A stretch of 64,000 nt of DNA from Erigeron canadensis (GCF_010389155.1 NC_057761.1:19780501-19844500), one strand, 5' to 3'; shown: positions 49,122 to 60,825, counted from the stretch's first letter. The notes: generated by a model not told the origin, from the sequence alone. Program-made: numbers and translations.

Positions 49122-52100
49122 ATGGTAAAGAAAAAAGACAAGATGACGAGAGGAAGGAGGTCTGCTCTGGCCATTCAACAAGCAAGAATCGGCAATTTGA
49201 CCGTGGCCAAAACGACACCAGGAGGTTTTTATTTTCCATTATTGGGAGAAAGCGAACCTTCAAGTGATCCGCTCATCATCCAAGCCACCGTATTCAACGT
49301 TGACGTCCGGAGGGTATATCTGGACGGTGGAAGTGAGTGTGACGTTATCTTCGAGCACTGCTTCCTCAAAATGCCAGAATCCATACGAGCCCGAAGGACA
49401 GATCCCCGGGGACCATTGGTAGGTTTTTCCGGAGAGCATGCATGGCCGTTAGGAGAAGTCGATCTAGACGTGACCATCACAGATGGGATACACGAACGGA
49501 CGGAGACGCTAGATCTCTCGATAGTACGATCTCCATCCCCCTACAATATAATTTTGGGAAGACCTGCGATGCAAAGGATGAAAATGGTCCCCTCTGTCAT
49601 CCATAGGGTCATTAAATTCCAATCTGAAACAGGGATAGGATCGATCCACTCCTCTTACGAACCAATAAAACAAATCAATGATGTGAAAAGGGTGGATGAT
49701 GACGTCCCCCCTACCCCCATGGAAACGCAAGAAGAAGAGGACGCAACAAAGTTGGTAATTAATCCAAACTTTCCCGAACAAACGATCTCCATAGGTGCTC
49801 AACTTTCAGAAGGGTGCAAGCACTAACTTAAAAAGCTGTTATAGGCCAATGTAGATGTCTTCGCATGGGACTATTCAGATATGACGGGGGTTCCAAGGAC
49901 CCTAACGTTGGAAGGAAAGCCCTTCGTCACGGAGCATCGTCTGAAGGAACACAAGCATATAGAGCCTGTTCACCAGAAGAAACGCAGCCTTTCCGCTGAT
50001 AGAGATGAGGCTGCTAGGAAGGAGGTAGACGAATTACTCAAAGCTGGGATAATAAGGGAGTCCGTCTACCCTATTTGGATCGCTAACCCGGTAATGGTCA
50101 AAAAAGGAGACGGAGGGTGGAGGATGTGTGTTGACTTTACAAATATCAATAAGGCATGTCCAAAAGACTGTTACCCCCTCCCGAAAATCGACTGGAAAGT
50201 AGAGTCGTTAGTAGAGCATAAGCTAAAATGTTTTTTGGATGCATACAAAGGATACCACCAGATACAGATGGCGGAAGAAGATGAAGACAAGACAGCCTTC
50301 TACACCAGCAAGGGAACCTATTGTTATCGAAAGATGCCCTTCGGCCTTAAGAACGCAGGAGCTACGTACCAAAGGTTAGACGAAAAGGCCTACGCTACAC
50401 AGATAGGAAGGAATCTAGAAGCATACGTCGACGACATGGTTATCAAAAGCAGGGATGAAGAAGGACTCATTGAAGATATCCTGGAAACCTTCGGGAACCT
50501 CAAGAAAATCAATATGAAACTCAATCCCAAAAAGTGTTCGTTTGGTGTGGAGGAAGGCAAGTTCTTAGGATACTATGTAAGTAACAAAGGCATCCACGCA
50601 AATCCTTCCAAGATAAATAAGTTAAAGCAAATTTCAGCACCAAGGACAATCAAAGAAGCCCAAAGCCTAAACGGCAAGCTTGCCGCCCTTAGCCGCTTCT
50701 TCTCACGCGGAGCTGACAAGCAATTACCCTTTTTCAAAGTATTGAAAGGGTGTCTCAAAAATAAGGATTTTACATGGACAGAGGAGGCGGGGAGAGCTTT
50801 GGAAAAGATGAGAAAATATATTGCAGACTTGCCAACGCTAACAGCCCCAAAGCCAAAAGAAATACTCTATGTGTATCTGGCCGCCTCACTCGAATCCGTT
50901 AGCGCTGTGCTTGTGGCAGAAAGGGAAAAACAACAGATACCCATTTACTTCGTGAGCAGAGTCCTGCAAGGCGCAGAAGCCAACTATCCCGAGTTAGAAA
51001 AGCTGACCTTGGCCCTTGTCCACGCGACACATAGGTTGCGAAGGTACTTTCAAGCGCGCCCCATTTTTGTATTATCTGATAAGCCAATAAAGCAGATATT
51101 GCTCAAGCCAGAAAAGTCGGGACGGGTGGCCAAGTGGGCCATCGAATTGGGGGAGCACGACATTGAGTTCAGGGCCAGGAATGCAATTAAGGGGCAAGTA
51201 TTGGCCGATTTCATCAGCGAAGTCCACGAAGGCAAAAACTCGATGACACACTCTGTGTCACTCGAGGTGTTGGGAAACGTCGAAAATGATGTATGGAAGT
51301 TGTACACCGACGGAGCCGCAAGCTCCGATGGTTGTGTAGCCGGTCTGATGCTAATCAGTCCCGAAGGCAAAGAGTTTACCTATGCTCTGAGATTTGAGTT
51401 TGAAGTAACAAATAACAAAGCCGAGTACGAAGCATTGCTAGCAGGGCTTCGGATTGCCAGAGATATGAAGATCCGCAACCTACAGATATATGTCGATTCC
51501 CAATTGGTCACAAATCAAGTAAAAGGGGACTACGAAGCCAAGCAGAATACTACAAAACTATACCTACAAAAGGTGCGGGAGTTGATGGAATGTTTCAGTC
51601 ACTTCGAAATAGAGCACATTCGAAGGAACCAAAACAAAAAAGCAGACGCCTTGAGCAAGCTAGCTTCACTCACATTCGGACACCTAGGGAAACAAGTACT
51701 GGTAGAAGTCCTCAAGGAAAGATCGATCGAAGAAAAACAAGTCTCTGACCTTGTGGAGGAAGAGGGCAAAAATTGGATGACCCCCATTTACGAGTATCTA
51801 GTAAGCGGGATACTCCCCGCAGACAAGGATGAAGCCCAAAAGATAAGAGTAAAAGCCCCGCAATATAAAATCCAAGATAAAAAGCTGTACAAGAAAGGCT
51901 TCGTCATGCCATGGCTCCGATGTGTAGGCCCAAACCAAGCAGAAATGATCATCCGAGAGATACATGAAGGAGTCTGCGGAGCACATGCGGGAGCAAGATC
52001 CGTCGCAACGAAGGCTATGAGGCTAGGATATTTTTGGCTGACAATGCATCAGGACTCTACAGCATTACTGAAAAACTGCGAGTCATGCCAGATACGTGCC

Positions 52101-53000
52101 AATGTCCCGAGACAACCTAAGAATGATATGACCTCCGTAACGTCGACATGGCCTTTCATACAATGGGGTATCGACATTGTGGGACCACTTCCCGAAGCCC
52201 AAAACAAGAAAAAATTCCTGGTTGTCGCCATCGATTACTTCACCAAGTGGGTGAAGGCAAAGCCGTTGGCCACGACAAACGGAGACCAAATGAAGAAGTT
52301 TGTATGGGAGCACATCATATGCAGGTTTGGAATACCTCATACAATCGTCTCAGACAATGGCCCAGAATTTGCCAAAGGCGTCTTCCTAGAATTCTGCAAG
52401 CAATTGCAAATTCAACAATCCTTCACATCCGTTTACCACCCCCAAGGGAACGGGCAGGTGGAGGTAACCAACAGAGAAATAATCAAGGGAATGGAGAAAC
52501 GCTTAGGGCGAAACCACAAGGGATGGATGGACGAACTACCACTAGTCCTGTGGGCCAACAGGACAACGCCAAAGCGAAGCAACGGAGAAACCCCTTTCAG
52601 TCTAGCATTCAGAACGGAGGCTGTAGTCCAAGCAGAATTCCAAGTCTCTACCCACAGGATGATAAACACCGAAGGGAACGGAGACGAACTAAGGATAGAT
52701 CTGGACTTGCTGGAAGAACGACGAGAAATCGCCGCCATCAGAGAAGCTGCGTTTAAGAAAAAGATTAAAGGGTATTACAACAAAAGGGTAAACCCAACAA
52801 CATTCAAAGTCGGTGACTACGTGCTGCGGTTGAATAGCACGAACGAAAAAGAATACACTGGCAAAATGGGACCTACTTGGGAGGGCCCATACAGGGTAAG
52901 GAGAGCATTTGGAAAAGGAGCATACGAGCTGGAAACGCCCGAAGGAGCTCCGGTTGACAGAACATGGAATGGCTCAAATTTGCGTAATGTCTACTGTTAA
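49122..53000 (+). pseudogene. Tat-1 polyprotein: protease, RT, RNase H, aRNase H, integrase
   Basis: One frame runs through 1,293 codons with nonsense codons at 49824 (TAA) and 49839 (TAG), between protease and RT. The protease has a YLDGGSECDVIFEHCF active-site region. RT starts near 49980 and includes RMCVDFTNINKACPKD, MPFGLKNAGATYQRL and YVDDMVIKS. RNase H follows, then a second archaeal-type RNase H (LYTDGAASSDG; TNNKAEYEALLAGL) and integrase with an HHCC finger (IHEGVCGAHAG; CESCQ) and the DDE positions (GIDIVGP, SDNGPEF, GNGQVEVTNREI). It ends with NGSNLRNVYC. Only about 80 bp separate the primer site from this ORF, so gag is deleted. Apart from the two stops and the missing gag, the enzymatic domains are well preserved. 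Confidence 0.93.
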
Positions 53001-53206
53001 AATTCCTTTCCTTCTTAAAAATATATGTAGTACTAAATAAAAATGCCTGTAAGCAATTCTGATCATACATGCATTGGGCCAAGTGCCTCATTTAAGCATA
53101 AAATCCTACGGGAAAGTGCAAACAAAATATATATAAAATGGCCATATATATATAAATGAAAAACCGCAGAAAGTCCCGTACGGCTGGGGCAAAAGCGTCA
53201 AGGTGA

Positions 53207-53275
53207 TATTTGCCTTGGGGGGTCGCTACCCTCGTAAAAGGGAACAAGCTAACAGGGACGCCTGAACAAGCTAAC
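53207..53275 (+). other. Conserved G-rich non-coding motif downstream of integrase, copy in Tat-1
   Basis: This stretch (TTGGGGGGTCGCTACCCTCG, then AAAAGGGAACAAGCT and AACAGGGACGCCTG) is conserved, in inverted orientation on the plus strand, at 59499-59550 and 62599-62640 of the other two Tat elements. It lies between integrase and the antisense ORF and could be an internal polypurine tract or an RNA signal. Confidence 0.6.
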
Positions 53276-53518
53276 CTTATACACGTGATTACGTAAGAGA
53301 AGCAAGTTTTAACTACTAAAAAATGGTTCTCAAGCCAAAAATAGCAAAATTTGCTATACAATGATGTTTCTAAAAACACAGAATATAGTCATATAAAAAC
53401 ATATCATATGTTATAAGCAAAACAAGAAATTAAAACATCTGTTAAACATACATATAAGTACCATAGTTTGAAATCAAAACAGATTAAAAGGTACATACCA
53501 AAATAAATCTTAAAATAT

Positions 53519-54196
53519 TTATTTCATAACATATATATAGTAATCAAACCGGGGTTTCACGACTAGGAAACTGTGCGCCCCGGTATTGTGCAGGTGGGTA
53601 AGATCATGAACATAGTTACTCTGGTAATTTGCCAGTTTTGAGATAGCTTGGTCAAACACCTGTTTAGCCTAGAGATATTCAGGAGACTGATCGGAATGCT
53701 GAGCAACAGCCATCCCCTTCTTCTTTGAAGCATTCACGACGACATCAACCAAAGCAATAGTTTCCGGCCCTGCAGCAAGAGTTTCACAAATATGGGGAAT
53801 TACTTCTTTCACAAACACTTTTACCTCCCGGCGAAGTTCAACATTGTCCAGATCTTTTTCCAAAAGCTCATCATGACGCCTCTTCAAGCCTGCACGCAAC
53901 ACCTTCATCTCCACATCTTGCTCATATAAGCGCTTCTCCAATTAGGCAACCCGGTCAAATAAACTAGTGATGACAAGCTAGGACTCCTTCAACATATCCT
54001 GAGAATACTCATATTCTCGACACATACCATGGACCAAGAGATTTTTTCGTTCACTCATGTTATCATATAAGAGTTCCTCCTCCATGAATTTTCGAGAAGA
54101 ATCACCAAAAAAGGAGATGGGAGGAAAAGTAGCAGGACCCTTCCCCTTATCCAAGACAGAGTCATCATCGAGGTCTGTAATCTTTCTCTTTGACAT
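53519..54196 (-). pseudogene. Antisense ORF of Tat-1 (aORF), broken
   Basis: On the strand opposite to pol, a frame of 226 codons runs from ATG 54196 to TAA 53519, broken by stops at 53978, 53943 and 53668. It begins MSKRKITDLDDDS, has a short acidic/Lys-Gly-rich start, then the hallmark RKFMEEELL, SERKNLLVHG and REYEYSQDMLKES. The C-terminal half is heptad-like and charged (LKRRHDELLEKDL, VKEVIPHICETLAAGPE, AKQVFDQAISKLANYQSNY). It aligns over its whole length with 61862-62539. No known domain was recognised. Tat elements can carry extra ORFs, including antisense ones (as described for Grande), so this is probably a lineage aORF. Confidence 0.75.
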
Positions 54197-54530
54197 GGCT
54201 CTTAAGTCTTTAGAAAAAAAATGAAGACAGAGATTTTTGAAGAAACAAAAATAAAACACGATGGAGGTATATGAAAGAAAAAGTAGAAACAGTGACCTAT
54301 GGGGAGGGAGCAGCGAAAAGACTGAAGGCAGAAGTTCAATTGAAGCAATAAATATTTCTGCGCAGCCAAATATTTTGGCACAGAAGAGAAAAAGTCCCAA
54401 CCGTCGATTACACACCTAGGGATACGTGCAGCGACTTTTTGGTTCCCATTAACTGCAACATGTCATTTCATGATGAAGTATATTTCAAGTATAGTCCAAG
54501 GGAATGCTTATTTGGCAAAAAATCATCCCC

Positions 54531-54543
54531 TTGGACTGGGGGG
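54531..54543 (+). other. Polypurine tract of Tat-1
   Basis: TTGGACTGGGGGG immediately precedes the 3' LTR. The equivalent site in Tat-2 reads TTGGACTGTGGGGCT (minus strand), confirming it as the plus-strand primer site. Confidence 0.7.
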
Positions 54544-55073
54544 CCATATTATACTACGAAAGGCCTGCTAAACGGATAAGTGCTAACCCGCAACGTTACG
54601 AAGGAACCTGCGTGGGAAAGACGCCCAGCTAGAAATAATACCCAAATAAGGAAGAGATCACCTAAATCTCTTCTTCCCTAAAATAAGGACAATCGGTTAC
54701 AGCCGATAAAGAAAGGTAATCCGATCCATAATTAAATGGATAAACTCAACGAGGAGGAAGTTTCCTTAAAGACTCTCCTTCCTCCTAATCACACATCTCT
54801 TATATAAGGAGACCCAAAACCTTGACAAAGGGAGATACAATCGATCACTCAACGAATATACATACTTCTGACCGTAAACATCAATGGCATAAGATCATGT
54901 TCATAAACACGGTCGGTCATTCATATATATAGTCCGATCTTAATCGGCTACACCACAAACCCTATTCAATTGGCGTAAAGAGGCTTACACTCTACCGTAT
55001 GGGAATCGCCAACGAATAGTCCAAAACCCCTCAAACCCCTTTTCTAACCCTAGCACGATTTGGTGTACAAACA
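54544..55073 (+). repeat. 3' LTR of Tat-1
   Basis: It matches the 5' LTR from CCATATTATACTACG to GTGTACAAACA with few differences, but lacks the first 11-12 bases (TGATGGCGTAT). That places a small deletion exactly at the polypurine tract/LTR boundary. Confidence 0.88.
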
Positions 55074-55944
55074 ATAACTAAGACAAGTATTATTTCTCTT
55101 TGAAATAGGTTCAACATAACACAACTAGCCTACTTACTTCTTTTCTTTCTTCACTTCCACGAGTCACTACAATCAAGGTGAGTCCCCTAGCCCCAATTTG
55201 TTAAACCTTTGGGCTGTGATACATACTCATTCCTTTATGAACACAAGTGTAATAACGGCATACATACTTGATCTAAGTCTTTGTTCATTCAAGTCCTTCC
55301 TTCATGAAACGTTAATTGAATATAAGCAAACGTGAATATGGTTAGTAGCGCTACTAGGATTGACAACCCCACTTTGTACAAGTGATCATATTTGTAAACT
55401 TGGGTACCTTGAACAAGTACCACTCGAGGCAAACTATTACTAGTCAAGTTTCGTTTCATGAGCTTAGATATTTACGTATGCATTTACTTACCCGGCATTG
55501 TAATATGACAATGGCCGCTAGATATTGCATTTCGGCAATGATCACTTTTGGTACCTTGTGGTTCATGGATAACTTGTTTATAAAACTATGGGATTCACCA
55601 ACATTATTGTTGACTTTGTTTAGTATGTGTCACAGGTGATTAGATGGACTCTATAGCTTGTCAATGCGTGTATGCAACGGGGAAAAGTTGTGGGATCACA
55701 AGCCTTGACCATCGAAAGCTCTATGCCTACTATCTTTCATGTCTTTAATAAATATGTTGTTGTATATCAACAACGTTCGAACTCTTTTTATTTTAAATGT
55801 AATGTACTCATGTTTTCAAACTAATCATCTTGTTATTCGATAAGTCTTTTAATAGACAAAATCTTATGTTGTTTACTATGAAAGTGTGTTGTGATCCCAT
55901 ACACGTCACACCCATTGGACACCATATTTTTGGGGGGTGTGACA

Positions 55945-56140
55945 GCTTGTTTCTTTCGAACTCTTAAAAACGTCCCCCATTGGAAAATTACCAGATAATC
56001 CTTAAAATGCTTCCTTCACAAGATCAAAGAGTGTACAATAAGCCAGAAGTTTCACAGGTTGCGGCACTTTGGATAGATGGCGGGGAAGATGGGGACCATG
56101 GCCATAGGAACATTGAAGTTAAAACTCACATCAACCAATC
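55945..56140 (+). pseudogene. Helitron Rep protein, continuation
   Basis: After the target duplication the frame resumes with FFRTLKNVP, shifts by one base near 55978, then reads LENYQIILKMLPSQDQRVYN, KPEVSQVAALWIDGGEDGDH and NIEVKTHINQSQ. This is the next block of the Helitron_like_N domain. Similarity ends near 56140, where unrelated AT-rich sequence begins. Confidence 0.8.
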
Positions 56141-56807
56141 TCAGTACTTACTTGAATTTTTCCAAATTTTATTTCGAGCAGTAGCTATTTTTAAAAACTC
56201 TCTAAAAGAAACTGCGCCAGAAAACTTACTGTTTTGCGACAGTAAGAGTTTTATAAAAGTTCGATAGGAAGGAAGCTTTCAAAAATTCTGAAACTTTTAC
56301 AGAAATTCAATAACACCTAAATTGAGATACTGTAGAAAAATCAAGTCCCAGATCCCTCTGGTTTGCGAGATAAAAATTCGCAAATTTCTGTTTCAGGAAG
56401 TCAGAAATAGCAGTTTTGATCTCCTGACCCGTAAAACCCTTTTGATTGACTTTACCTTGCTGTTAAGACCTGAAATCAATTTGAACAGAAGTAGGACTCT
56501 TTGGACTTGAGTTTAGGCACCAGAATCATGATAAAACATTAAGCCGTGATCGACTTATACCCCTACGAAACAGAATATTTATTCTGACCAGAAGCCGAAT
56601 ACATGTTTAGAGAGACTTTTGTAGGTAGACTTTTGTGTGCTTCTGATGGAAATGTAGATAACTAAATATAAGACATACGTGATCATCTCAATCACTATAA
56701 GACCCTATTACCTGCTTTGATGTTACTCTTCTTGTACAACATACATGAAAATATATATACATATGCACAACTACACATTTGCTTTTTCTTTGCTTCTTAT
56801 TAGGAAA
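56141..56807. other. Sequence between the Helitron fragment and the gag-like ORF
   Basis: No gene is supported. The phrase GTTTTATAAAAGTTC, also present near 6992 in LTR-like element A, and the position ahead of a gag-like ORF suggest LTR or leader sequence of a truncated retrotransposon. This is inference. Confidence 0.35.
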
Positions 56808-57208
56808 ATGAATGACATAACCGAAGCCCCCGATTCACCTTTGGATGAGCTGCTGCTACGTGTTGATGAGGATGGCAATTTCATTCCTGACATTGATATA
56901 TTAGGAGACAATGCCGAGCTTCAAACCAGTGAACCTATTGAAGACTCCTCCGATGAGGAATCCATGGCTCCTTCGAACCAAGCTCCACCTGTTCAATCAG
57001 CCCCTACTGCTCCTCTTCCAAACCCTCCTAATATGAACCCACCTCCACTCCCCAACAAGGGGAAGGGGATTGCTGATGGAGAGGGTTCATCTAGGCGACC
57101 TTTTCCAGCCTCCCTCAAATATTGGGCCACACCATGGACACGACACTCCGCCTATCAATGTAGAACCTCAATGGAGTTGGCTGACCCGACAGCTTCAAGT
57201 ATGGAAAC
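56808..57208 (+). pseudogene. Gag-like N-terminal fragment
   Basis: The ORF starts MNDITEAPDSPLDELLL. It is acidic, then rich in Pro/Asn/Ser (PPPLPNKGKGIADGEGSSRR), a composition common at the start of plant Gypsy gag proteins. It is cut at 57209 by the Tat-3 LTR. No capsid or zinc-knuckle motif is present, so the assignment is tentative. Confidence 0.4.
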
Positions 57209-57851
57209 TGATTGTACACCAAACCGAGATTAGGTTTTGAAAAGGGGATGATGGGTGTTTTTGGCTGTTTGTTGGCGATTCCCCGAAGGTAGAGTAAATC
57301 TCTTTACGCCAATCGAATATGATTGATATATGGCCAATTGAGATCGTGCCAATGATTATGGATCTGGTTGATTGTGTTTAGAATGCTCATGGAAGGATAC
57401 TATCATATCCGATGTCTAAGGATGCTTTTGCTTAATCATTGTAGGCTGTGGGAGGCTTCGGGACGGAGAGTCATCGTCCCGCCGCATGTTGCTGATATGT
57501 GAGGATATTATTGTAGGTTGCTGGAGCATCTCTTATAGAGAGAAGAGGACGTCCAGATCTGTGTATGTGTTTTCTGGAGAGAAGGGGAATGAGAATTTAG
57601 GTTTAGGTTCATCCATATATATAGGGATAGAAATCTTGGAGAATAAGTTTAGGGTTTTAGAGAATATTCTTAATAATATGCCAGATCTGGTATTTAGGAC
57701 GAGATAAGAGCAAATCTCTTTAATTTAGGAGGAAGAGATTGAGATAATCTCTTCCATATTTAGATAAGGCTTACAGCGGATACCTTCGTCACGCAGGGTC
57801 GGCTCTGTCACGAAGGTCGTGTTCCGTCACGAAGGGTGACATACACCAACA
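57209..57851 (-). repeat. 3' LTR of Tat-3
   Basis: On the plus strand it runs from TGATTGTACACCAAACC to CATACACCAACA. It is bounded on the right by AGCCCCCCAG, the complement of a polypurine tract. Its first 120 bp closely match the LTR at 60967 and are related to the ends of the Tat-1 LTRs. Confidence 0.75.
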
Positions 57852-59163
57852 AGCCCCCCAGTTTAATATGAGGAGCTGCATAGGTCGTTATATTAAACTC
57901 TGAAAAATCAAATTAATGCTTCCTTCGTACGACGAGTGCTTCGTACCGCTAGGAGGGTATATCATCAAGCCCCCCGGTACAAGGTGATTTTTGTGAATCA
58001 CTGCGTTAGGCTTTCGCTGGCCACATTAACTCTTCTATCACATTGCTGCTTCTTTCTTTTATTTATTCTGCTCTAACTGTCGCTGTCTTCGATTTTTAAT
58101 GTTTTGTAAGTCTTCTTTCTTCGAAATAACTTACCTTCTCCATGTAAGCTATGGACTTCTTTTGTTATCTTTGATGGGGAGACTTGTTTTAATTTGTCAA
58201 TCCTCGAGGGATTAGAGCGTATCCCTTTGTTGTTATTATAATACCCTATACCATTGGGGGCACGGGGAATTTTCCTTCCTTTACTCCGAATGAGAATTTA
58301 TTCGGATCGGGTTTATTGTTTGGAGGTTTCCGAAGGTCTCCCAAATGTTTTATAAGAGGTTTTCTTCGTCCCTACAATGTCATTCAAGTAGATCTCCAAG
58401 TTTCTGCCAATCTGTGTGGCAAATGCTTTGTCGACCAGGCACCGATACGCAGATCCTTTTTAGCCCGGACAACATCTTTCATTGACAGTAGATCCCTTTA
58501 CTTCTGATCTTGATATGCACCTAGAAATCATTTCAGCTGGTGTTCTGTCGAGGATTTTACTTTTCGATATATCTCCGGCTAGGGATAACGATCTCTGGCG
58601 CATGCTTTGTTCATATTAGTGAAATAAACACACATCTTCCACTGCCATTTCCTTTTTTAACATTACAGGTTTTGTGCCAGAATAGGACCAAGACGTCTCA
58701 TCTTTCACGATGCTCTATTCCTATTCGCAAGCACGTAAATTTGGCTAGTATCTACGACGGATAGGTTTTATAGTAATTTTCAGGGGGTGACGATTGCTTC
58801 TTAGGGTTTTGTTCTTTTAAGTAGAGGCTACCAGTAATCAATGAGATATTCGTTAGACTTTCCTCCTGAGACCTTCTATTACGATGGAAATGTGGTTGTC
58901 GTCGGCTTTATAAGCTATGAATATCTATGTAGTATGATCATTGTGCACCATTCCATAGGCTCTGAGGGTCAGTTGTTTTCCTCCCTCGATGATGCTTTGA
59001 AGCACGATCTTTGTTACATAGTCTTTGTCGCTGATGCACTCTTCGATGCGAAGCTTTTTGCAATGGCATACTTTTCGTTGCGAAGCCCTTGGGGGTGGAA
59101 TATCCCTCGTTGCAAAGCCTTTGGCATGGCATACTTCTGTCACGCAGTCTTAAAGACTCGTAA
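57852..59163. other. Non-coding interior of Tat-3
   Basis: No supported gene. It holds an extra LTR-edge fragment ending near 57967, followed by AGCCCCCCGG. Near 59040-59150 are imperfect repeats of a TTCGTTGCGAAGC / TCGTTGCAAAGCC type sequence. The ORF at 58841-59230 overlaps these repeats and shows no family resemblance. Confidence 0.5.
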
Positions 59164-59373
59164 TTGCTCATTTATACTAGACTTGTGTCATATGTTTGTG
59201 AGGCTCTTGCCAGCGATCCCGAGATTGTGAAGCTAATTGCTCTGTGCTTTGCGCTTCTGAACCTGCTTCGTCTCGAAGGGTCTCCAGAGTATGCTCTCTT
59301 GAAATTAGCTGTCTATCAGAGTAAATTTGTTAATGGTATACCTGATCCTGGGCGTTTGCATTATTGCGTGTGA
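59164..59373 (+). pseudogene. Antisense ORF remnant of Tat-3
   Basis: Only the C-terminal part of the aORF is left: VCEALASDPEIVKLI and LKLAVYQSKFVNGIPDPGRL align with VCETLATGPQAVSLI and LKLASYHSNYIYDITHLHDF of the copy at 61862-62539. It lies in the same relative place, between the G-rich motif and the 3' LTR. Confidence 0.6.
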
Positions 59374-60029
59374 AATCCCGGTACTTTGTTCTTTGGCTTT
59401 TTTCCTATACATTCAATCTTTTATATGTCGAATGTTTTGAAATATTGCAGCTTAGGAGCTGTCTTTTTATGGACGTTTGCGTGTACATTAGGGTGTTTGT
59501 TCAGGCGTCCCTGTCAGCTTGTTCCCTTTATTTATTGAGGTGGCGACCCTCTATTTATATTGAGACAATTAGTCTTTTAGATAATGCATTGTCCCCGTGG
59601 GACTTTTTGCTTATATTGAATAACTGAGGCAAATAGCCTTTATGAATGCCTTGAGAGGTCTTTAGGATTCTCTCTTATAGAGAGAACTTATTTTGGAGGA
59701 AACGTTAAGCCTTTTTAGAGTTTCCCTAAGTCTTAGGCTATAAGAGTCCATGAGGATTCTTTCCTTCTTACTAGACTTAAGTGATAAGATCAAATCCTGA
59801 GTTTATAGGGGAACAATCCTTACCTCCTTCATCTTCTGCGGAATCCTGCGTTACAGACAGCCTTTATGTCGTAACATCTTACTGTGCTTTCGTGTGACAG
59901 GGCTTGCATACCGCTAGGAGGGTATATCATCACAGAGTTTTTATGGAACTTCCGCAAATTCAATCCTTTATAAAAGATTGATTCCAGGTCTTTATCAACC
60001 AGACCCTTCGGGGATTTTTAACTAGTACG

Positions 60030-60420
60030 CTTCGTTGCTGTAGGCAGTTTCGGAGTATGTGTGGGCCTTCATATGTCGGTCCCAGCTTTCATTGATATTA
60101 CGTAATGCTGGTGATGTTTAGCCAAAGTACATAGTCGTCGGTTTTGAATGAAGTAGGATTGATTCTTTTGTTGTAGCTTCCTTCGGCTTTCTTTTCGAAC
60201 ATTGTTTCTCCAATGAGTGCATTTTCTCTTCATTCTTCTGATAATTCCAGGTCAACTTTGGGTTCCTCCAAGTTTCCTTCAGTATTTAACATTCTATGTG
60301 TCGATATTTGGAATTCTGCTAGTACCATGACTTCGGTACCGAAGGCTTGTCCGAACGGTGATGCTTCGTTTCGGAGTTATTTTGTTTGCTTAGAGGACCA
60401 AGGGGAGTTCGTTTACTCAC
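60030..60420 (-). pseudogene. Integrase C-terminal remnant of Tat-3
   Basis: The minus strand parallels the Tat-2 integrase 3' end block by block (for example the region encoding the counterpart of FQVSTHRMLNTEGN). Indels and stops are frequent, so no ORF remains. The end of integrase and the GPY-like C-terminal region are recognisable. Confidence 0.65.
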
Positions 60421-60825
60421 CTCTTCGTAATACGACTTGTTTAGAGACTATGTACCATAGGTGGTATGTGTATAATTATGTGATGAAAGTTTCGTACCTT
60501 TGAGCATCTTTTCCTCGTGGTTTTTTATGGCTAAAACTGAGGTGTTTCCTTGGTATGCCAAGATTAATCCTTGCGGTTCTCCCGAATATTTGCACCTTCT
60601 TTGGAAAGGTTAGTACAAGCGTTTTTTCCTTTTGGGTAGTGTGGATAACGGTTCCTAGTGCTGGAGGTTATCCATAGATTCGGATCTCCTTTGTACGATT
60701 GAAAATTGGAGTTACGTAGTCGGATTCTTCTTGTGAAATACATTTGATTTTCGAGCTCTAAGCTCGTGAAAATCTTTAAGGGGTGTATGAAGGTTTTAGG
60801 GAACCCTTAGACCTTGAGTTGCGGA

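Larger units (their letters stand above)
48501..55073 (+). mobile_element. Tat-lineage Ty3/Gypsy element, Tat-1
   Basis: This 6.6-kb element is flanked by perfect ATAAC duplications at 48496-48500 and 55074-55078. In order it holds the 5' LTR, a primer-binding site, a protease/RT/RNase H/archaeal-type RNase H/integrase polyprotein, an antisense ORF, a polypurine tract and the 3' LTR. A gag gene is missing. The two LTRs differ at only some 15-20 positions by eye, so the insertion is comparatively recent. The dual RNase H identifies the Tat lineage. Confidence 0.92.
46256..55944. mobile_element. LTR-like element B, probable solo LTR
   Basis: It begins TGTGACACCC and ends GGGGTGTGACA, flanked by perfect GCTTG duplications at 46251-46255 and 55945-55949. 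Removing it rejoins Helitron codons as NPYAC-FFRTLKNVP. Without Tat-1 it is about 3.1 kb (46256-48500 plus 55079-55944), with no recognisable protein. Its ends resemble those of LTR-like element A (TGTAACACCC...), suggesting related families. A solo LTR is the simplest reading. Confidence 0.75.
44166..56140 (+). mobile_element. Helitron, split by nested LTR elements
   Basis: A probable 5' terminus (TCTATCTATATTATGTAAAG near 44166) starts with TC and resembles Helitron left ends. The Rep gene follows at 45162-46255 and resumes at 55945-56140, after which Helitron similarity stops. The helicase domain and the CTRR/hairpin 3' end were not found, so this copy is truncated. Confidence 0.6.

Noticed and set aside
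52148..52756. 202-codon ORF in a second frame of Tat-1 integrase
   Set aside because: It is a shadow of the integrase frame, with a low-quality Arg/Gln-rich composition.
58841..59230. 129-codon ORF inside Tat-3
   Set aside because: It overlaps imperfect short repeats and lies in decayed element sequence. No similarity to the other Tat copies' proteins was seen.
60213..60503. Plus-strand ORF of 96 codons
   Set aside because: It is the complement of the decayed Tat-3 integrase. The same shadow occurs at 63087-63311 opposite intact integrase.
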